64,000 bases of DNA from assembly GCA_021811315.1 (NCBI GenBank), contig JAJZPF010000008.1, forward strand, positions 30,294 to 94,293, written 5' to 3'. Under the pieces are notes generated by a model. The model was not told where the DNA came from and made no database searches. It worked only from the letters and a program-made list of their open reading frames with translations. Of the stretch, positions 1 to 9,418 are shown piece by piece. Numbering within the stretch: position 1 is the first letter of the stretch; each line of letters starts with the position of its first letter. The position numbers and the translations under genes are program-made. The DNA is from a bacterium (lineage in GTDB: Bacteria > Elusimicrobiota > Elusimicrobia > Elusimicrobiales > UBA9959).

Positions 1-818
1 AGGGTCTGCGTCCCGCCCGTGGTGAAGAAGATCTTCGCGCCGGCCGCCCGGATGCGGTCCAGGGCCTCTTTATGGGGGTGGCCGTACACATTGTCGACGC
101 CGACGGAAATTATCGCCATCTTGGGCTTTACGCGGGCCAGGAAGCCGTTGGTGGAGGAATAGCGGGAGCCGTGATGCCCCACTTTAAGCGCGTAGGACTC
201 AAGGCCGGACTTGAAGATGCGCATCATCGCGTTCTCTATGGAAGCCTCGGCGTCGCCGGTGAACAGCAGCCCGGTGCCGTTGTAGAAGAACCGCAGCACT
301 ACCGAGCAGTTATTGACGTCGTCGTTGTATTTGAGCTGCACGGGCTCCGAGCAGGTATTGAGGATTTTCACGGTCACGCGGGAGTCCCAGTTCAGGTTGC
401 TGCCGGCTTCCGGGTAATGGGTCTTGCAATTGGGCTCGGCGTCGGCCAGTTCGCGCAGGTTATTGTCGCCTTTGGCCTCGACGTTCTCGGCCCGGGAATC
501 GTAGAAATTTTTCACGTCGACCATGGCGAAAACCTTTTTCAGGCCCCGGTAATGGTCGCTGTGCGGGTGGGTGAGCACGACGTGGTCGATAGTGGTTATC
601 CCCTTGTCCTTCAGGAATTTCCCCACCGCCTCGCCGGAGGGGCCGCCGTCTATCAGGACATTATGTCCGTTAGGCAGCTCGATGTAAGTCGCGTCGCCCT
701 GCCCGACGTTCAGGTAGTAAACGTTGAGCTGGGCCCAGAGGCTGGAGGAAGAAAGCAGCAAGAGGGAAATGAAAGCCGTCAGTTTGCGCATCGAAGTCTC
801 CCGGGCCTTTATTTTCAT
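1..818 (-). CDS. Secreted ComEC/Rec2-like metallo-beta-lactamase-fold hydrolase (3' end truncated by window edge)
   Basis: Reverse-strand translation MKIKARETSMRKLTAFISLLLLSSSSLWAQLNVYYLNVGQGDATYIELPNGHNVLIDGGPSG...VVLTHPHSDHYRGL; HxHxDH motif and signal peptide. The plus-strand 72..845 ORF in the track is its antisense. Confidence 0.85.
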   Translation of the reverse strand, partial: MKIKARETSMRKLTAFISLLLLSSSSLWAQLNVYYLNVGQGDATYIELPNGHNVLIDGGPSGEAVGKFLKDKGITTIDHVVLTHPHSDHYRGLKKVFAMVDVKNFYDSRAENVEAKGDNNLRELADAEPNCKTHYPEAGSNLNWDSRVTVKILNTCSEPVQLKYNDDVNNCSVVLRFFYNGTGLLFTGDAEASIENAMMRIFKSGLESYALKVGHHGSRYSSTNGFLARVKPKMAIISVGVDNVYGHPHKEALDRIRAAGAKIFFTTGGTQT

Positions 819-909
819 GACTATATTATAGGGGGCGCCGCTTGACCCTTAAAGTGCCAAAGGGCCTATAGGTCTATAGGCAAAGGGGAAGAGAACCCCG
901 GCCGGGGAT

Positions 910-1575
910 TCACTCTTCTTTCTCTTTTTCAGGTTCGCCGTCTTCGTCGTCGCCGCCGAGGATGGCATAGGAAAGGCCCAGGGTCATGCCGGAGACGCGC
1001 CGGCTGCGCCCCGTCAGGTTCCTGCGGTATTCGGCGTTAAGGGTGACGCTGTGGTTGATCTTCAGCTCCACGCCGTAGCCGAGAGTGGGAGAAATAAAGC
1101 GGGAGGAGACATAGCCCCCTTCTTCTTCGGAGTCCGGCTCTTTCAGCCAGGTCAGTTCGACCCCGGCCAGCAGGTAGGGTTTAACGGCCTTGAACTCCCT
1201 CCCGCGCCAGCCGGAAAGAAGTATTTTGGCGAAGTCGACGCCTTCGGACCTGGCATTGGTGGCCGCCCCGTCCGTGACGCTGTGGGAATAGGCGTAGTAG
1301 AGCTGCAGGTTCCAGTCCAGGGCCGACCGGCCCAGCTTCAGCTCGGAAGCGCATTCGAATTCGACGCCGGCGCGCAGCGACTCGCCGTGGGTGGTCCCGT
1401 ACCTCTCGAAATCTCCGTCCAGGGAAAGGGAAATAGACTGCGCCTCGGTCTTCAGCGCAGGCTCCGCGGAAACCGGGCCCGGCAGGCAGGCCAGCGCCGC
1501 CGAGATAAGCAGGGCCGTTTTTATCCGGGAGCCGGCCGGGGAAAATATTTTACCGGCTCCGGCTGAAAAGCTCAT
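910..1575 (-). CDS. Probable outer-membrane beta-barrel protein
   Basis: Start MSFSAGAGKIF overlaps the upstream stop by 4 bp; signal peptide then alternating beta-strand pattern. Confidence 0.6.
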   Translation of the reverse strand: MSFSAGAGKIFSPAGSRIKTALLISAALACLPGPVSAEPALKTEAQSISLSLDGDFERYGTTHGESLRAGVEFECASELKLGRSALDWNLQLYYAYSHSVTDGAATNARSEGVDFAKILLSGWRGREFKAVKPYLLAGVELTWLKEPDSEEEGGYVSSRFISPTLGYGVELKINHSVTLNAEYRRNLTGRSRRVSGMTLGLSYAILGGDDEDGEPEKEKEE

Positions 1576-2867
1576 CTTTTCCTGCCGAACTTCAGCCGCA
1601 TCGTAAGCAGGGCCTCGCCCGAAAAAAGCCGGGCCGCGTAAACTACGCAGACGGTAAAGACCGCGGCCTGGTAGGCTATGCCCCACAGCACCTGCGCGGT
1701 GTTCCCCATCATCATGTTCTGCGGCGCCATGAAGGCGTGCGTGAACGGGATGGCGTAGAGCAGGAATTTTATACCCAGGTTGGCGGAGCTCAGGTCTATG
1801 AAGATCGGGAGCAGGTAGGACAGCATCAGCGCCATCATCAGCGGGGTCATCATCGCCTGTATGCTTTTAAGGTCCTCTGAAAGCACGCCGAGGATGAACG
1901 CTATCGAGAGGGCGCAAAGGATGCAGAACAGCACCGAGAGCCCCACGAGGAAATAGCCCTGGGGGGAGATCAGGAGGCCCAGCTTCGCGAGCGCGGGCCC
2001 TGCCGCGGAAACTCCCGCGGCCGCTCCCAGGGTGGTCTCGGCGGTAATGCCGGACATGAAAGACCTCATCCCCAGCATATAGGCCGCCGAAAGCGCGGCG
2101 GCGATAACGGCCGAGGCGGCGAGCTTCGACATGACCAGCAGCCGCCTGTCGATGGGCGAGCTCAGCAGGGTTTCCAGCGTTTTATTCTCTTTTTCCCCCG
2201 CCACGGAGGTCATTATCATCTGGGCCGAAAGAATGACTATGAAGAAAACCGCTACCGGGAAGAAATAGGTCTGGGACTGGATGAAAGCCAGCACCTGCGC
2301 CAGCGGAACTTCCTCCGCGTGCCCGTCCACTACCGCGAACTCGAGAGCCGGGGCGGGATTCCTGAGGAAAGCCGGGGCGACGCCCGGAACCCTGCGCTCC
2401 AGCACATAGTAGCTCAATTCGCCGGAGACCACCGCCGCGGCCTTCCTGGTCCTGGAGGCGGCGAGGACCGGCCCCAGCCCCGAAGCGTTCTTTTTGAACC
2501 TGGAATAGAACTCGACGCGCGACTTTTTCCCGGAATTTATAGTTCTCTCCAGCCCCTCGGGGATCAGGATGAACGAGTTTTCGGCGGCATGCTCCGGGGA
2601 GGCCATGGCGGCTTCGATATTCGCCGCCCGGGAGGGTCTTATCTCGTAACCGGCTTCGGCAAGGGCCGCCGCAAGCCGCCGCGAGACCGCGGACCTGTCC
2701 AGGTCGAGGGTGACCACGCCGTTGTGGGCCGCGGTGGACTTGTTCTGGCTGCCGACCGATTTCCCGATGACCTGGAAAATGAGCAGCATCGCGGCTATCG
2801 AGAGTATGACCTGGAGCGTCAGCAGCTCCTTGATCTCTTTTTTTACCAGGACGAAGAAGATGTTCAT
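1572..2867 (-). CDS. ABC-2 type transporter permease (NatB-like)
   Basis: N- and C-terminal TM segments with large extracytoplasmic loop; SVAGEKENKTLETLLSSPI motif; coupled to the adjacent ATPase. Confidence 0.88.
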   Translation of the reverse strand: MNIFFVLVKKEIKELLTLQVILSIAAMLLIFQVIGKSVGSQNKSTAAHNGVVTLDLDRSAVSRRLAAALAEAGYEIRPSRAANIEAAMASPEHAAENSFILIPEGLERTINSGKKSRVEFYSRFKKNASGLGPVLAASRTRKAAAVVSGELSYYVLERRVPGVAPAFLRNPAPALEFAVVDGHAEEVPLAQVLAFIQSQTYFFPVAVFFIVILSAQMIMTSVAGEKENKTLETLLSSPIDRRLLVMSKLAASAVIAAALSAAYMLGMRSFMSGITAETTLGAAAGVSAAGPALAKLGLLISPQGYFLVGLSVLFCILCALSIAFILGVLSEDLKSIQAMMTPLMMALMLSYLLPIFIDLSSANLGIKFLLYAIPFTHAFMAPQNMMMGNTAQVLWGIAYQAAVFTVCVVYAARLFSGEALLTMRLKFGRKR

Positions 2868-3583
2868 TGGGTGAGCTTTATAAAAACTTCTTCCAGGTCG
2901 TCGGTCGTGAAGCGGGTCTTTAAGGCGGCGGGGGTGTCGCAGGCGAGCAGTTTCCCCTTGTTTATCACCCCTATCCGCCCGGAAAGGAACTCTATCTCGG
3001 ACATGTTATGGCTCGAGATAAGGAAGGTCATGCCCCCGGCGGCGAGCTGCTTTATGGTTTTCCGGATCTCGTAGCCGTTCACGATATCCAGCCCGCTGGT
3101 GGGCTCGTCCAGGATAGCCAGTTTCGGCTTCACCATCACGGCGCGCGCGAGCAGCAGCTTGCGCGTCATGCCTTTGCTGTAGGTCTTGACCTTGTCCTCC
3201 AGCCGGTCTTTAAGACCGGAAAGTTCGCTTCCGAAAGCCACCGCGGCCGCCGCCTTTTGCTTGTCCCTCAAAAAGACCAGCGCCATGAAATCCAGGTATT
3301 CCCGTCCGGTCAGGTTCTTGTAGGCGCCCGCCTCTTCGGGCAGGTAGCTGATTATTTCCCTGACCCCGTGCGCTTCCCGCGCGGTGTCGAGGCCGAACAC
3401 CGCCACCGAGCCGGAGCTAGGGGAGAGGATGGTGGCTATCGTCTTGAGCGTGGTGGATTTGCCCACGCCGTTAGGGCCCACCAGGGCGAAGATCTCGCCC
3501 TCCCTCACATCAAAGGTCAGGCCCGAGACTGCCTCGAAGTCGGCGTATTTTTTTACAAGGCCGCGTATTTCAACCGCGTTCAT
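2864..3583 (-). CDS. ABC transporter ATP-binding protein (NatA-like)
   Basis: Walker A GPNGVGKST, signature YSKGMTRKLLLARA, Walker B LAILDEPTSGLD. Confidence 0.95.
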   Translation of the reverse strand: MNAVEIRGLVKKYADFEAVSGLTFDVREGEIFALVGPNGVGKSTTLKTIATILSPSSGSVAVFGLDTAREAHGVREIISYLPEEAGAYKNLTGREYLDFMALVFLRDKQKAAAAVAFGSELSGLKDRLEDKVKTYSKGMTRKLLLARAVMVKPKLAILDEPTSGLDIVNGYEIRKTIKQLAAGGMTFLISSHNMSEIEFLSGRIGVINKGKLLACDTPAALKTRFTTDDLEEVFIKLTQ

Positions 3584-3677
3584 CCAGGTATTTTAGCATT
3601 TCACCGGAACGCGTTTTTTATGCCGAATAAAAACAGCCGGCTGGCTGCCGGCTGCTCTTATTTGCGCTTCAGCGCGG

Positions 3678-4079
3678 TTATTTGGAGGCTTTCTTCGCGG
3701 GCTCGGGAGCTTTTACGGCTTCGGCCTTCCAGGGCATTTCATTTTCATCGCCGTCGTCCGTCATCATACCCTGGCCGATGGCGCACCTGGGGCCGTTGCA
3801 TGAGATATTCCTCTTGATATGGCTGCCGGCGGCGCACAGGATGCCCAGCAGGCCGATAATAACGAGGATAGACCCGGTCACGGCCCCCATCCTCTTGATG
3901 CAGTTGGCCGTTTCCTTGGCCGCGTGCTGGGCGACCCAGTAGCCGAGGGCCGCTATCAGGGCGCAAATGAGAAAAGGCGCGAAACTGCTGCAGCCGCCGC
4001 GGCCGTAGCCGCCGGACATGCCGCAAGCCTGCGCGGCCGCAGGCAAAGCCACTAAAGCTAATGTAATAAGCATCTTCAT
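3678..4079 (-). CDS. Small membrane protein, hypothetical
   Basis: SD (GGAG) before ATG; signal peptide MKMLITLALVALPAAAQA plus two hydrophobic segments. Confidence 0.55.
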   Translation of the reverse strand: MKMLITLALVALPAAAQACGMSGGYGRGGCSSFAPFLICALIAALGYWVAQHAAKETANCIKRMGAVTGSILVIIGLLGILCAAGSHIKRNISCNGPRCAIGQGMMTDDGDENEMPWKAEAVKAPEPAKKASK

Positions 4080-4147
4080 ATTGTTTCTCCTTAAGACTGC
4101 GCTGTACCTCTAATCTACGAATTTAAAGCTGCCGTGTCAAAAGCTGG

Positions 4148-4909
4148 TTACATCAGGTTCAACCGGTACCTGGACCAGATATCGTCGAAGATCCTCTCCG
4201 GGTCGGCGGCCACCGAGCACCTGGCGAAGAAAGCGCAGAGATTGCGCAGGTCACGCAGCAGCAGCGCCTGCGCGTTCGGGTTCCTCCTGGGGTCCGAGGC
4301 CTGCGGGAAGTCTATTATGACCGCCCTGCCCCTGTGATACAGCACATTGTACGGCGACAGGTCCCCGTGCACTATATTGCAGCGCAGGAACAGCTCGACA
4401 TTCCGCATCAGGCGCGCGAGAACGCCGCGCGGATCGTCCAGTTCCCCTCTCGCTTCTATAAGCTTGAGGGCGCGGTCCTCCCCCTCGCCAAGGTATTCCA
4501 TTATGAAGGAATCCTGCCCCGCTTTCACCAGGGCCGGCACGTCCGCCCCGGCGGCGAGCAGCTCCTCCAGGTACGCCGTCTCGCGGTTCTGCCAGACCGC
4601 CTCCTCCACCTCCCGGCCGAAACGCGACTTTTTTCGCACGGCAAGCATGGCCCGCCTTTTATACATATTCTGCGTCACGAAATAATCCGCCCTGTTCTTG
4701 AAACCGCGCTCCTCCCTTTTCTTATAGACCTTGGCGGCGTAATAAGTTTTGCCGCCGCTGCCGCTTTTTGAGACGACATGCACCACCGCCTCCTTGCCCT
4801 CGCTCAGGACGCGCTCGTAGCCGTCTATAGTTCCGTCGTCGAAATACTGCCTCAGGACTTCCGGGCAGGCGCAGGCGCCGCCGGCGTAAGACTCTTCGAT
4901 ATATTTCAT
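4148..4909 (-). CDS. RIO-type/lipopolysaccharide-kinase-like protein kinase
   Basis: HGDLSPYNVLYHRGRAVIIDFPQA matches the RIO catalytic and metal-binding loops. Confidence 0.8.
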   Translation of the reverse strand: MKYIEESYAGGACACPEVLRQYFDDGTIDGYERVLSEGKEAVVHVVSKSGSGGKTYYAAKVYKKREERGFKNRADYFVTQNMYKRRAMLAVRKKSRFGREVEEAVWQNRETAYLEELLAAGADVPALVKAGQDSFIMEYLGEGEDRALKLIEARGELDDPRGVLARLMRNVELFLRCNIVHGDLSPYNVLYHRGRAVIIDFPQASDPRRNPNAQALLLRDLRNLCAFFARCSVAADPERIFDDIWSRYRLNLM

Positions 4910-4937
4910 TTAAGCTCCGTTTTAGATAAGCGGGGCC

Positions 4938-4972
4938 GGCGCGGCAAAGCGCGGCGGCCTCCGTGGCGGAGC
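4938..4972. other. Intergenic hairpin between smORF and RIO-type kinase
   Basis: ggcggcctccg-tgg-cggagccgcc, stem with one bulged C. Confidence 0.5.
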
Positions 4973-4996
4973 CGCCGGTCCTTCGGTTTAATTCAA

Positions 4997-5065
4997 TTAA
5001 TTAAGGCGTGAAAAGGAGGCGGCTTCCGCGGTGGTTTTAATGATTTGAGTGTTTATATTTTTCAT
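4997..5065 (-). CDS. Candidate small ORF/leader peptide MKNINTQIIKTTAEAASFSRLN
   Basis: Strong SD (AAGGAGGCGCAAATATG) and upstream TGCTAGAAT extended -10-like box; 22 codons then TAA; not in ORF track because of size. Confidence 0.4.
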   Translation of the reverse strand: MKNINTQIIKTTAEAASFSRLN

Positions 5066-5121
5066 ATTTGCGCCTCCTTATGTTTAAAGGAATACCGATA
5101 TTCTAGCAAAAACCGGTTCTT

Positions 5122-5694
5122 TCAGGCCCGGAATTCAGGCGCCAGTATGGAATATACTTTAAGGCTTTTAAAGCCGCCTTTCTCGTAGACTACGTCGCGC
5201 AGCAGGCCCTCGTACTTCATCCCGTTCTTGAGCATTACTTTTTCGGAACCCGCGTTGGTGGTTATGCACCGGGCTTCCAGCCTGTGCAGCTTCATCTTCC
5301 CGAAAGCGAAAGCGATGACCGCGGCCGCGGCCTCCGTCATAAGGCCCCGCCCCCAGTATTTGCGGGAGAGAGCGTACCCGAACTCGGCCTTGGCGTGCTC
5401 CGGCCTCCACCAGACGAAACCGCAGGTTCCGACCAGCTTCCCGCTCTCTTTCAAGACCAGGCCCCATTCGCTGGTTTCCTTCCTGGCGTATTTTTGGACC
5501 ACGTAATTTAAAAATCCCAGCGAGTCCTCCATGGTCCGGTGCGCCTCCCAGGTAACGTCCCGGGCCACCTCGGGGTCCGAAGCGTATTCGAACATGTCGG
5601 AGGCGTCTTCCGGCTTCAATTTCCTCAGCAGGAGGCGCGGCGTTTCCAGCTCCGGCAGGTCCCCGAACACATCAGCTATCTTCAATATTTCCAT
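5122..5694 (-). CDS. GNAT N-acetyltransferase, RimJ/RimL type
   Basis: LETPRLLLRKLKPEDA start; GYALSRKYWGRGLMTEAAAAVIAFAF acetyl-CoA-binding region. Confidence 0.92.
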   Translation of the reverse strand: MEILKIADVFGDLPELETPRLLLRKLKPEDASDMFEYASDPEVARDVTWEAHRTMEDSLGFLNYVVQKYARKETSEWGLVLKESGKLVGTCGFVWWRPEHAKAEFGYALSRKYWGRGLMTEAAAAVIAFAFGKMKLHRLEARCITTNAGSEKVMLKNGMKYEGLLRDVVYEKGGFKSLKVYSILAPEFRA

Positions 5695-5704
5695 TGGTAA
5701 TCCC

Positions 5705-6046
5705 CTAATATAGCTGCGCCCCGCCGCCCAGCATGGCCTGGACGGCGTTCCACATGCCGTAAAGCGAGTTTATCACGAACCAGGTGACGAGGATGATCCC
5801 GCCGGTATAGGCTATCTTGGCGTTGCGCGAGATCACCGGGGACCGCCAGACATAGATCAGGCTGAACGGGCCCAGCCCCAGAAGCGTGATGGCTATGACG
5901 CCCCAGTGCTTGTACTGCCAGGGGACGTGGCCGTCCTGCCCCTTGCCGCAGCTCCTGCAATAATTATCGCGGCCCCCGATCACGGCGCCGCAGGACCAGC
6001 AGGGGCGCGGAGCCGGCTCCCCGGGAAGATCAGACCGCGTTTCCAT
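5705..6046 (-). CDS. Zinc-ribbon small membrane protein
   Basis: CWSCGAVIGGRDNYCRSCGKG zinc ribbon plus hydrophobic segments. Confidence 0.65.
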   Translation of the reverse strand: METRSDLPGEPAPRPCWSCGAVIGGRDNYCRSCGKGQDGHVPWQYKHWGVIAITLLGLGPFSLIYVWRSPVISRNAKIAYTGGIILVTWFVINSLYGMWNAVQAMLGGGAQLY

Positions 6047-6719
6047 GTTTTCCTTTTAACTCGGAATACGGCCGCGGCCGGCGGCGGATCAGCGGCGCGC
6101 GCGAGCCGCCGAGCACTTCCGCTTCGAGCAGCAAAGAATCGGCGCGGCGCAGCTCTTTTTCCGGCAGGCGGCCCAGCAGCCTGTAATGCCGGACGGAGTC
6201 CAGCTTCCTGCTCACGAAAAAAACGTTCTTCTCCGAGCAGAGCCACTCCGGCTTGAGCGCCGGGGTGTCCAGGGGCCCTGAGAATTCGCGCAGCGTTTTC
6301 TCCCCGCCGCCGTTATAATAAAATTCGAAGTAGCTGCGGGCCAGCTCGCCGAAGGATCTATAGACCGGCTCCCGGTAGCGCAGGCCGCAGAAATGCGACT
6401 GGGCGACGGCCCCCCAGCGGCCGTTGACCACGAAAGGCGCTATCACATGATCGTCGTCGCGCGGGTTGGCGCGCAGGTCCAGCAGCATCGAGCGCCGCCC
6501 GTGGAAAAGGAAGGCCGCGGCCGCGAACATAGCCCCCTCTATGCAGTGGGCTTTCTTTTCTTTCAGGACCTTAAGCGGGGAGAAGCAGGTGTTCGGCTTG
6601 TCGTCATTGTAGGAAAGTTCGTAATCCAGGAAATCCTGGACCTTGCGCGGGGTATCGAGACGGCGCAGGATGGACAGGTGCTCCGCGCTGAAACAAGAGA
6701 AGGCCTGGTTTTTTTTCAC
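6030..6719 (-). CDS. Conserved hypothetical protein (possible transglutaminase-like fold)
   Basis: Cys in KKAHCIEGAMFAAAAFLFHG and downstream Asp/His (DDDHVIAPF) resemble a transglutaminase-like arrangement. Confidence 0.5.
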   Translation of the reverse strand: MKKNQAFSCFSAEHLSILRRLDTPRKVQDFLDYELSYNDDKPNTCFSPLKVLKEKKAHCIEGAMFAAAAFLFHGRRSMLLDLRANPRDDDHVIAPFVVNGRWGAVAQSHFCGLRYREPVYRSFGELARSYFEFYYNGGGEKTLREFSGPLDTPALKPEWLCSEKNVFFVSRKLDSVRHYRLLGRLPEKELRRADSLLLEAEVLGGSRAPLIRRRPRPYSELKGKHGNAV

Positions 6720-7145
6720 TTACTTGGGTTTTTTTTCAACGTGCCAGGGCTTGTCTTCGGCCTTGGACTCGTTCTTCGTTTTTTCGAGGTCGTTCAGGGT
6801 GTTAAGCACCACGGCGCGCATCCGCTCTATTTCGAACGGTTTCGTAAGGTAGCCGCTGGCGCCGCTTTTAAGCGTAAGGGCCGCGGTCTCGAGGTCCTCG
6901 TTGCCGGTAAGCATCCACACTATAGGCGCCTGGCCCGTGTCCTTTATCAGCTCGAGCACCCTTATCCCGGACAGCCCCGGCATCGAGATATCCAGGAAAA
7001 CCATGGAGGGCTTTTCCTTCTTGATTATTTCAAGGCCGGCCTCCCCGTTCGCCGCGGTCAGGACTTCGCAGTGGCCTACGAAAGCCTGTTTAATGATAAA
7101 GAGCACGTTCTCTTCGTCATCCACGATAAGTATTTTATGCGTCAT
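6720..7145 (-). CDS. Single-domain response regulator
   Basis: KILIVDDEENV, MVFLDISMPGLSG, LTKPFE receiver motifs. Confidence 0.93.
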   Translation of the reverse strand: MTHKILIVDDEENVLFIIKQAFVGHCEVLTAANGEAGLEIIKKEKPSMVFLDISMPGLSGIRVLELIKDTGQAPIVWMLTGNEDLETAALTLKSGASGYLTKPFEIERMRAVVLNTLNDLEKTKNESKAEDKPWHVEKKPK

Positions 7146-7203
7146 AATGTTCCAGCTTTCCCCAACCGGTATTTTACAATAAGGGGCGGGCCGAAGCCCC
7201 GTT

Positions 7204-8460
7204 CTACAGCAGCGGGTTGGAAACCACGCCGTCGGCCAGCTTAGGCTCGAACCAGGTGGACTTGGGCGGCATCACCTGGTTGTCGTCAGCCACGGAGATG
7301 AGCTCGTCGAGAGAGGTGGCGAACAGCGCGAAAGCGGCGGCCATCTCTCCCGAGTCGACGCGCTTTTCAAGCTCGCCGAGGCCGCGTATCCCGCCCACGA
7401 AATCCACGCGGTCGGATTTGCGCAGGTCCTTTATGCCCAGGATTTTATCCAGCACCAGGTCGGACAGCACGCTGACATCCAGCGCCTTCACGGGGTCCTC
7501 TTCTTTCGACGGGGTTTTTACCGCGGGCTTCAGCAGGTACCACTTGCCGCCCAGGTAAAGCCCGAATTCGCGGCGCGCGGCGGGCTTGGCCTGGCCCTTC
7601 GTTTCCTTCACTTCGAAGCTTTTCTTCACCGCCGCCAGGAAGGCCTCCGGAGTAAGGCCGTTCAGGTCCTTCACTACGCGGTTATAATCCCAGATCTTCA
7701 TCTCGTTCACCGGGAAGGCCGCGGCCAGGTAGACGTTGTAGGGCTCGGTGCCGGTATGGGCCGCGCCGCGCTGCTCCACCATGAGTTTCTTCACGCGGCT
7801 GGCGGCCGCTGAGCGGTGGTGGCCGTCGGCGATGTAGACGGTCTTCTGTTTTTCGGAAGCGTCCGAGATGGCCTTGATATCGGCGGCCTCGTCTATCAGC
7901 CAGAGCGTGTGGATCACGCCGCCCTGCCCGGTGGCGGAGAACAGCGGGTCTTTCTTCACGTTCTTCCTGATGACGGCGTCTATCTCCGGGACCTGCTTGT
8001 AGGCGATGATGCCGGGGCCGGTCTGGGCTTTCACGTATTTTATCTGGTTGACGCGGTCGTCTTCCTTCACCGGGCGGGTGAATTCGTGCTTGCGGATGCG
8101 GTTGGCGTCGTAGTCGTCGACGCAGGCGCCCACCATCAGGCCGGTCTGGATATGCTTCCCCATCTGCAGGCGGTACGCGTAGAAGCAGGGCTTCTCCGCC
8201 CTCACGAGCGTGCCGTCGGCCAGCATCTTCTGGAAGTTCGCGGCCGCTTTTTGATAGACGGCCTCGGAATGGACGTCGGTGCCGGGCGGGAGGTCTATTT
8301 CGGCCTTAGAGACATGCAGGAAGCTCAGGGGCTTGCCCTTGGCGAATTCGCGGGCCTCCTCGGAATCGAGCACGTCGTAAGGCGGCGCTATCACTTCCTG
8401 GGCCTTCCCCCTGGCGGGGAGGATGCCGTAGATCGGGGTAAACAAGGGGAGCTTTGCCAT
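7204..8460 (-). CDS. DUF1015 family protein
   Basis: Starts LPLFTPIYGILPARGKAQEVIAPPYDVLDSEEARE, contains YIADGHHRSAAA; next to serA/serC. Confidence 0.9.
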   Translation of the reverse strand: MAKLPLFTPIYGILPARGKAQEVIAPPYDVLDSEEAREFAKGKPLSFLHVSKAEIDLPPGTDVHSEAVYQKAAANFQKMLADGTLVRAEKPCFYAYRLQMGKHIQTGLMVGACVDDYDANRIRKHEFTRPVKEDDRVNQIKYVKAQTGPGIIAYKQVPEIDAVIRKNVKKDPLFSATGQGGVIHTLWLIDEAADIKAISDASEKQKTVYIADGHHRSAAASRVKKLMVEQRGAAHTGTEPYNVYLAAAFPVNEMKIWDYNRVVKDLNGLTPEAFLAAVKKSFEVKETKGQAKPAARREFGLYLGGKWYLLKPAVKTPSKEEDPVKALDVSVLSDLVLDKILGIKDLRKSDRVDFVGGIRGLGELEKRVDSGEMAAAFALFATSLDELISVADDNQVMPPKSTWFEPKLADGVVSNPLL

Positions 8461-8467
8461 GATGCGC

Positions 8468-9418
8468 CTATATTTTATCGCCGTTAACGGCGTGGGTGCG
8501 TTTGCCGCTCAGCAGGTAGTCGGCTATCTGCTCAGCCGCCTGCCTGGCCACCGTCACCTGGGCGTCCTTGGTGGAAGCAGCGATATGGGGGGTGCAGATC
8601 ACCTTCTCCATCCCGAAGAAGATGTGGTCAGTGGCGGGTTCCTTGGCGTAGACGTCGCAGGCGAAGCCGGCTATCTGGCCGCTCTCGATGCCCGCCTTGA
8701 TATCCTCTTCCACCATGATGCCGCCGCGGGCGCAGTTTACCAGGCGGACGCCTTTCTTCATCTTCGCGATGGCGTCCTTGTTAAGCATGCCCTTGGTGGC
8801 CGGGTTGATCGTTACGTGGTAGGTGATGAAGTCGGCCTTGGCGTAAAGCTCTTCGAGGGGAACCATCTTCACGCCCAGCTCGCGGGCGCGCTCGGCGGTC
8901 ATCACCGGGTCGAAGACTATCACGTTCATCTTCAGGCCCATGGCGCGGTCCGCCACCACGGCGCCGATATTGCCGCAGCCGATAACACCCAGCGTCTTGC
9001 CGGTTATCTCGACGCCCTCGAATTTCTTTTTCTCCCATTTCCCGGCGTGGGTGGAGGCGTTCGCCTGCGGGATATGGCGGGCCAGGGCCAGCATCATCGC
9101 TATCGCGTGCTCGCCGGTGGAGACGGTATTGCCGAAAGGGGTGTTCATCACCAGAACTTTCTTCTCTATGCAGGCGAGGACGTCGATATTGTCGACGCCG
9201 GAGCCGGCGCGGGCCACGGCCTTAAGGTTTTTGGCGGCCTCGATGATCTCGCGGGTGAGGGTGGTGGCGGAGCGGACGATGATAGCGTCGAACTCGTGCG
9301 CGCAGGCTTTAAGTTCCTCCGGTTTCATCCCGGTCTTCACCACGGCCTCGAGGCCCCTGTCCTTAAGGACTTTCTCGCAGAGAGGATCGGCTTTGTCGGC
9401 TATAAGGACTTTTTTCAT
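8468..9418 (-). CDS. serA: D-3-phosphoglycerate dehydrogenase
   Basis: [23 protein letters not shown]-binding motif, [26 protein letters not shown]. Confidence 0.92.
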   Translation of the reverse strand: MKKVLIADKADPLCEKVLKDRGLEAVVKTGMKPEELKACAHEFDAIIVRSATTLTREIIEAAKNLKAVARAGSGVDNIDVLACIEKKVLVMNTPFGNTVSTGEHAIAMMLALARHIPQANASTHAGKWEKKKFEGVEITGKTLGVIGCGNIGAVVADRAMGLKMNVIVFDPVMTAERARELGVKMVPLEELYAKADFITYHVTINPATKGMLNKDAIAKMKKGVRLVNCARGGIMVEEDIKAGIESGQIAGFACDVYAKEPATDHIFFGMEKVICTPHIAASTKDAQVTVARQAAEQIADYLLSGKRTHAVNGDKI

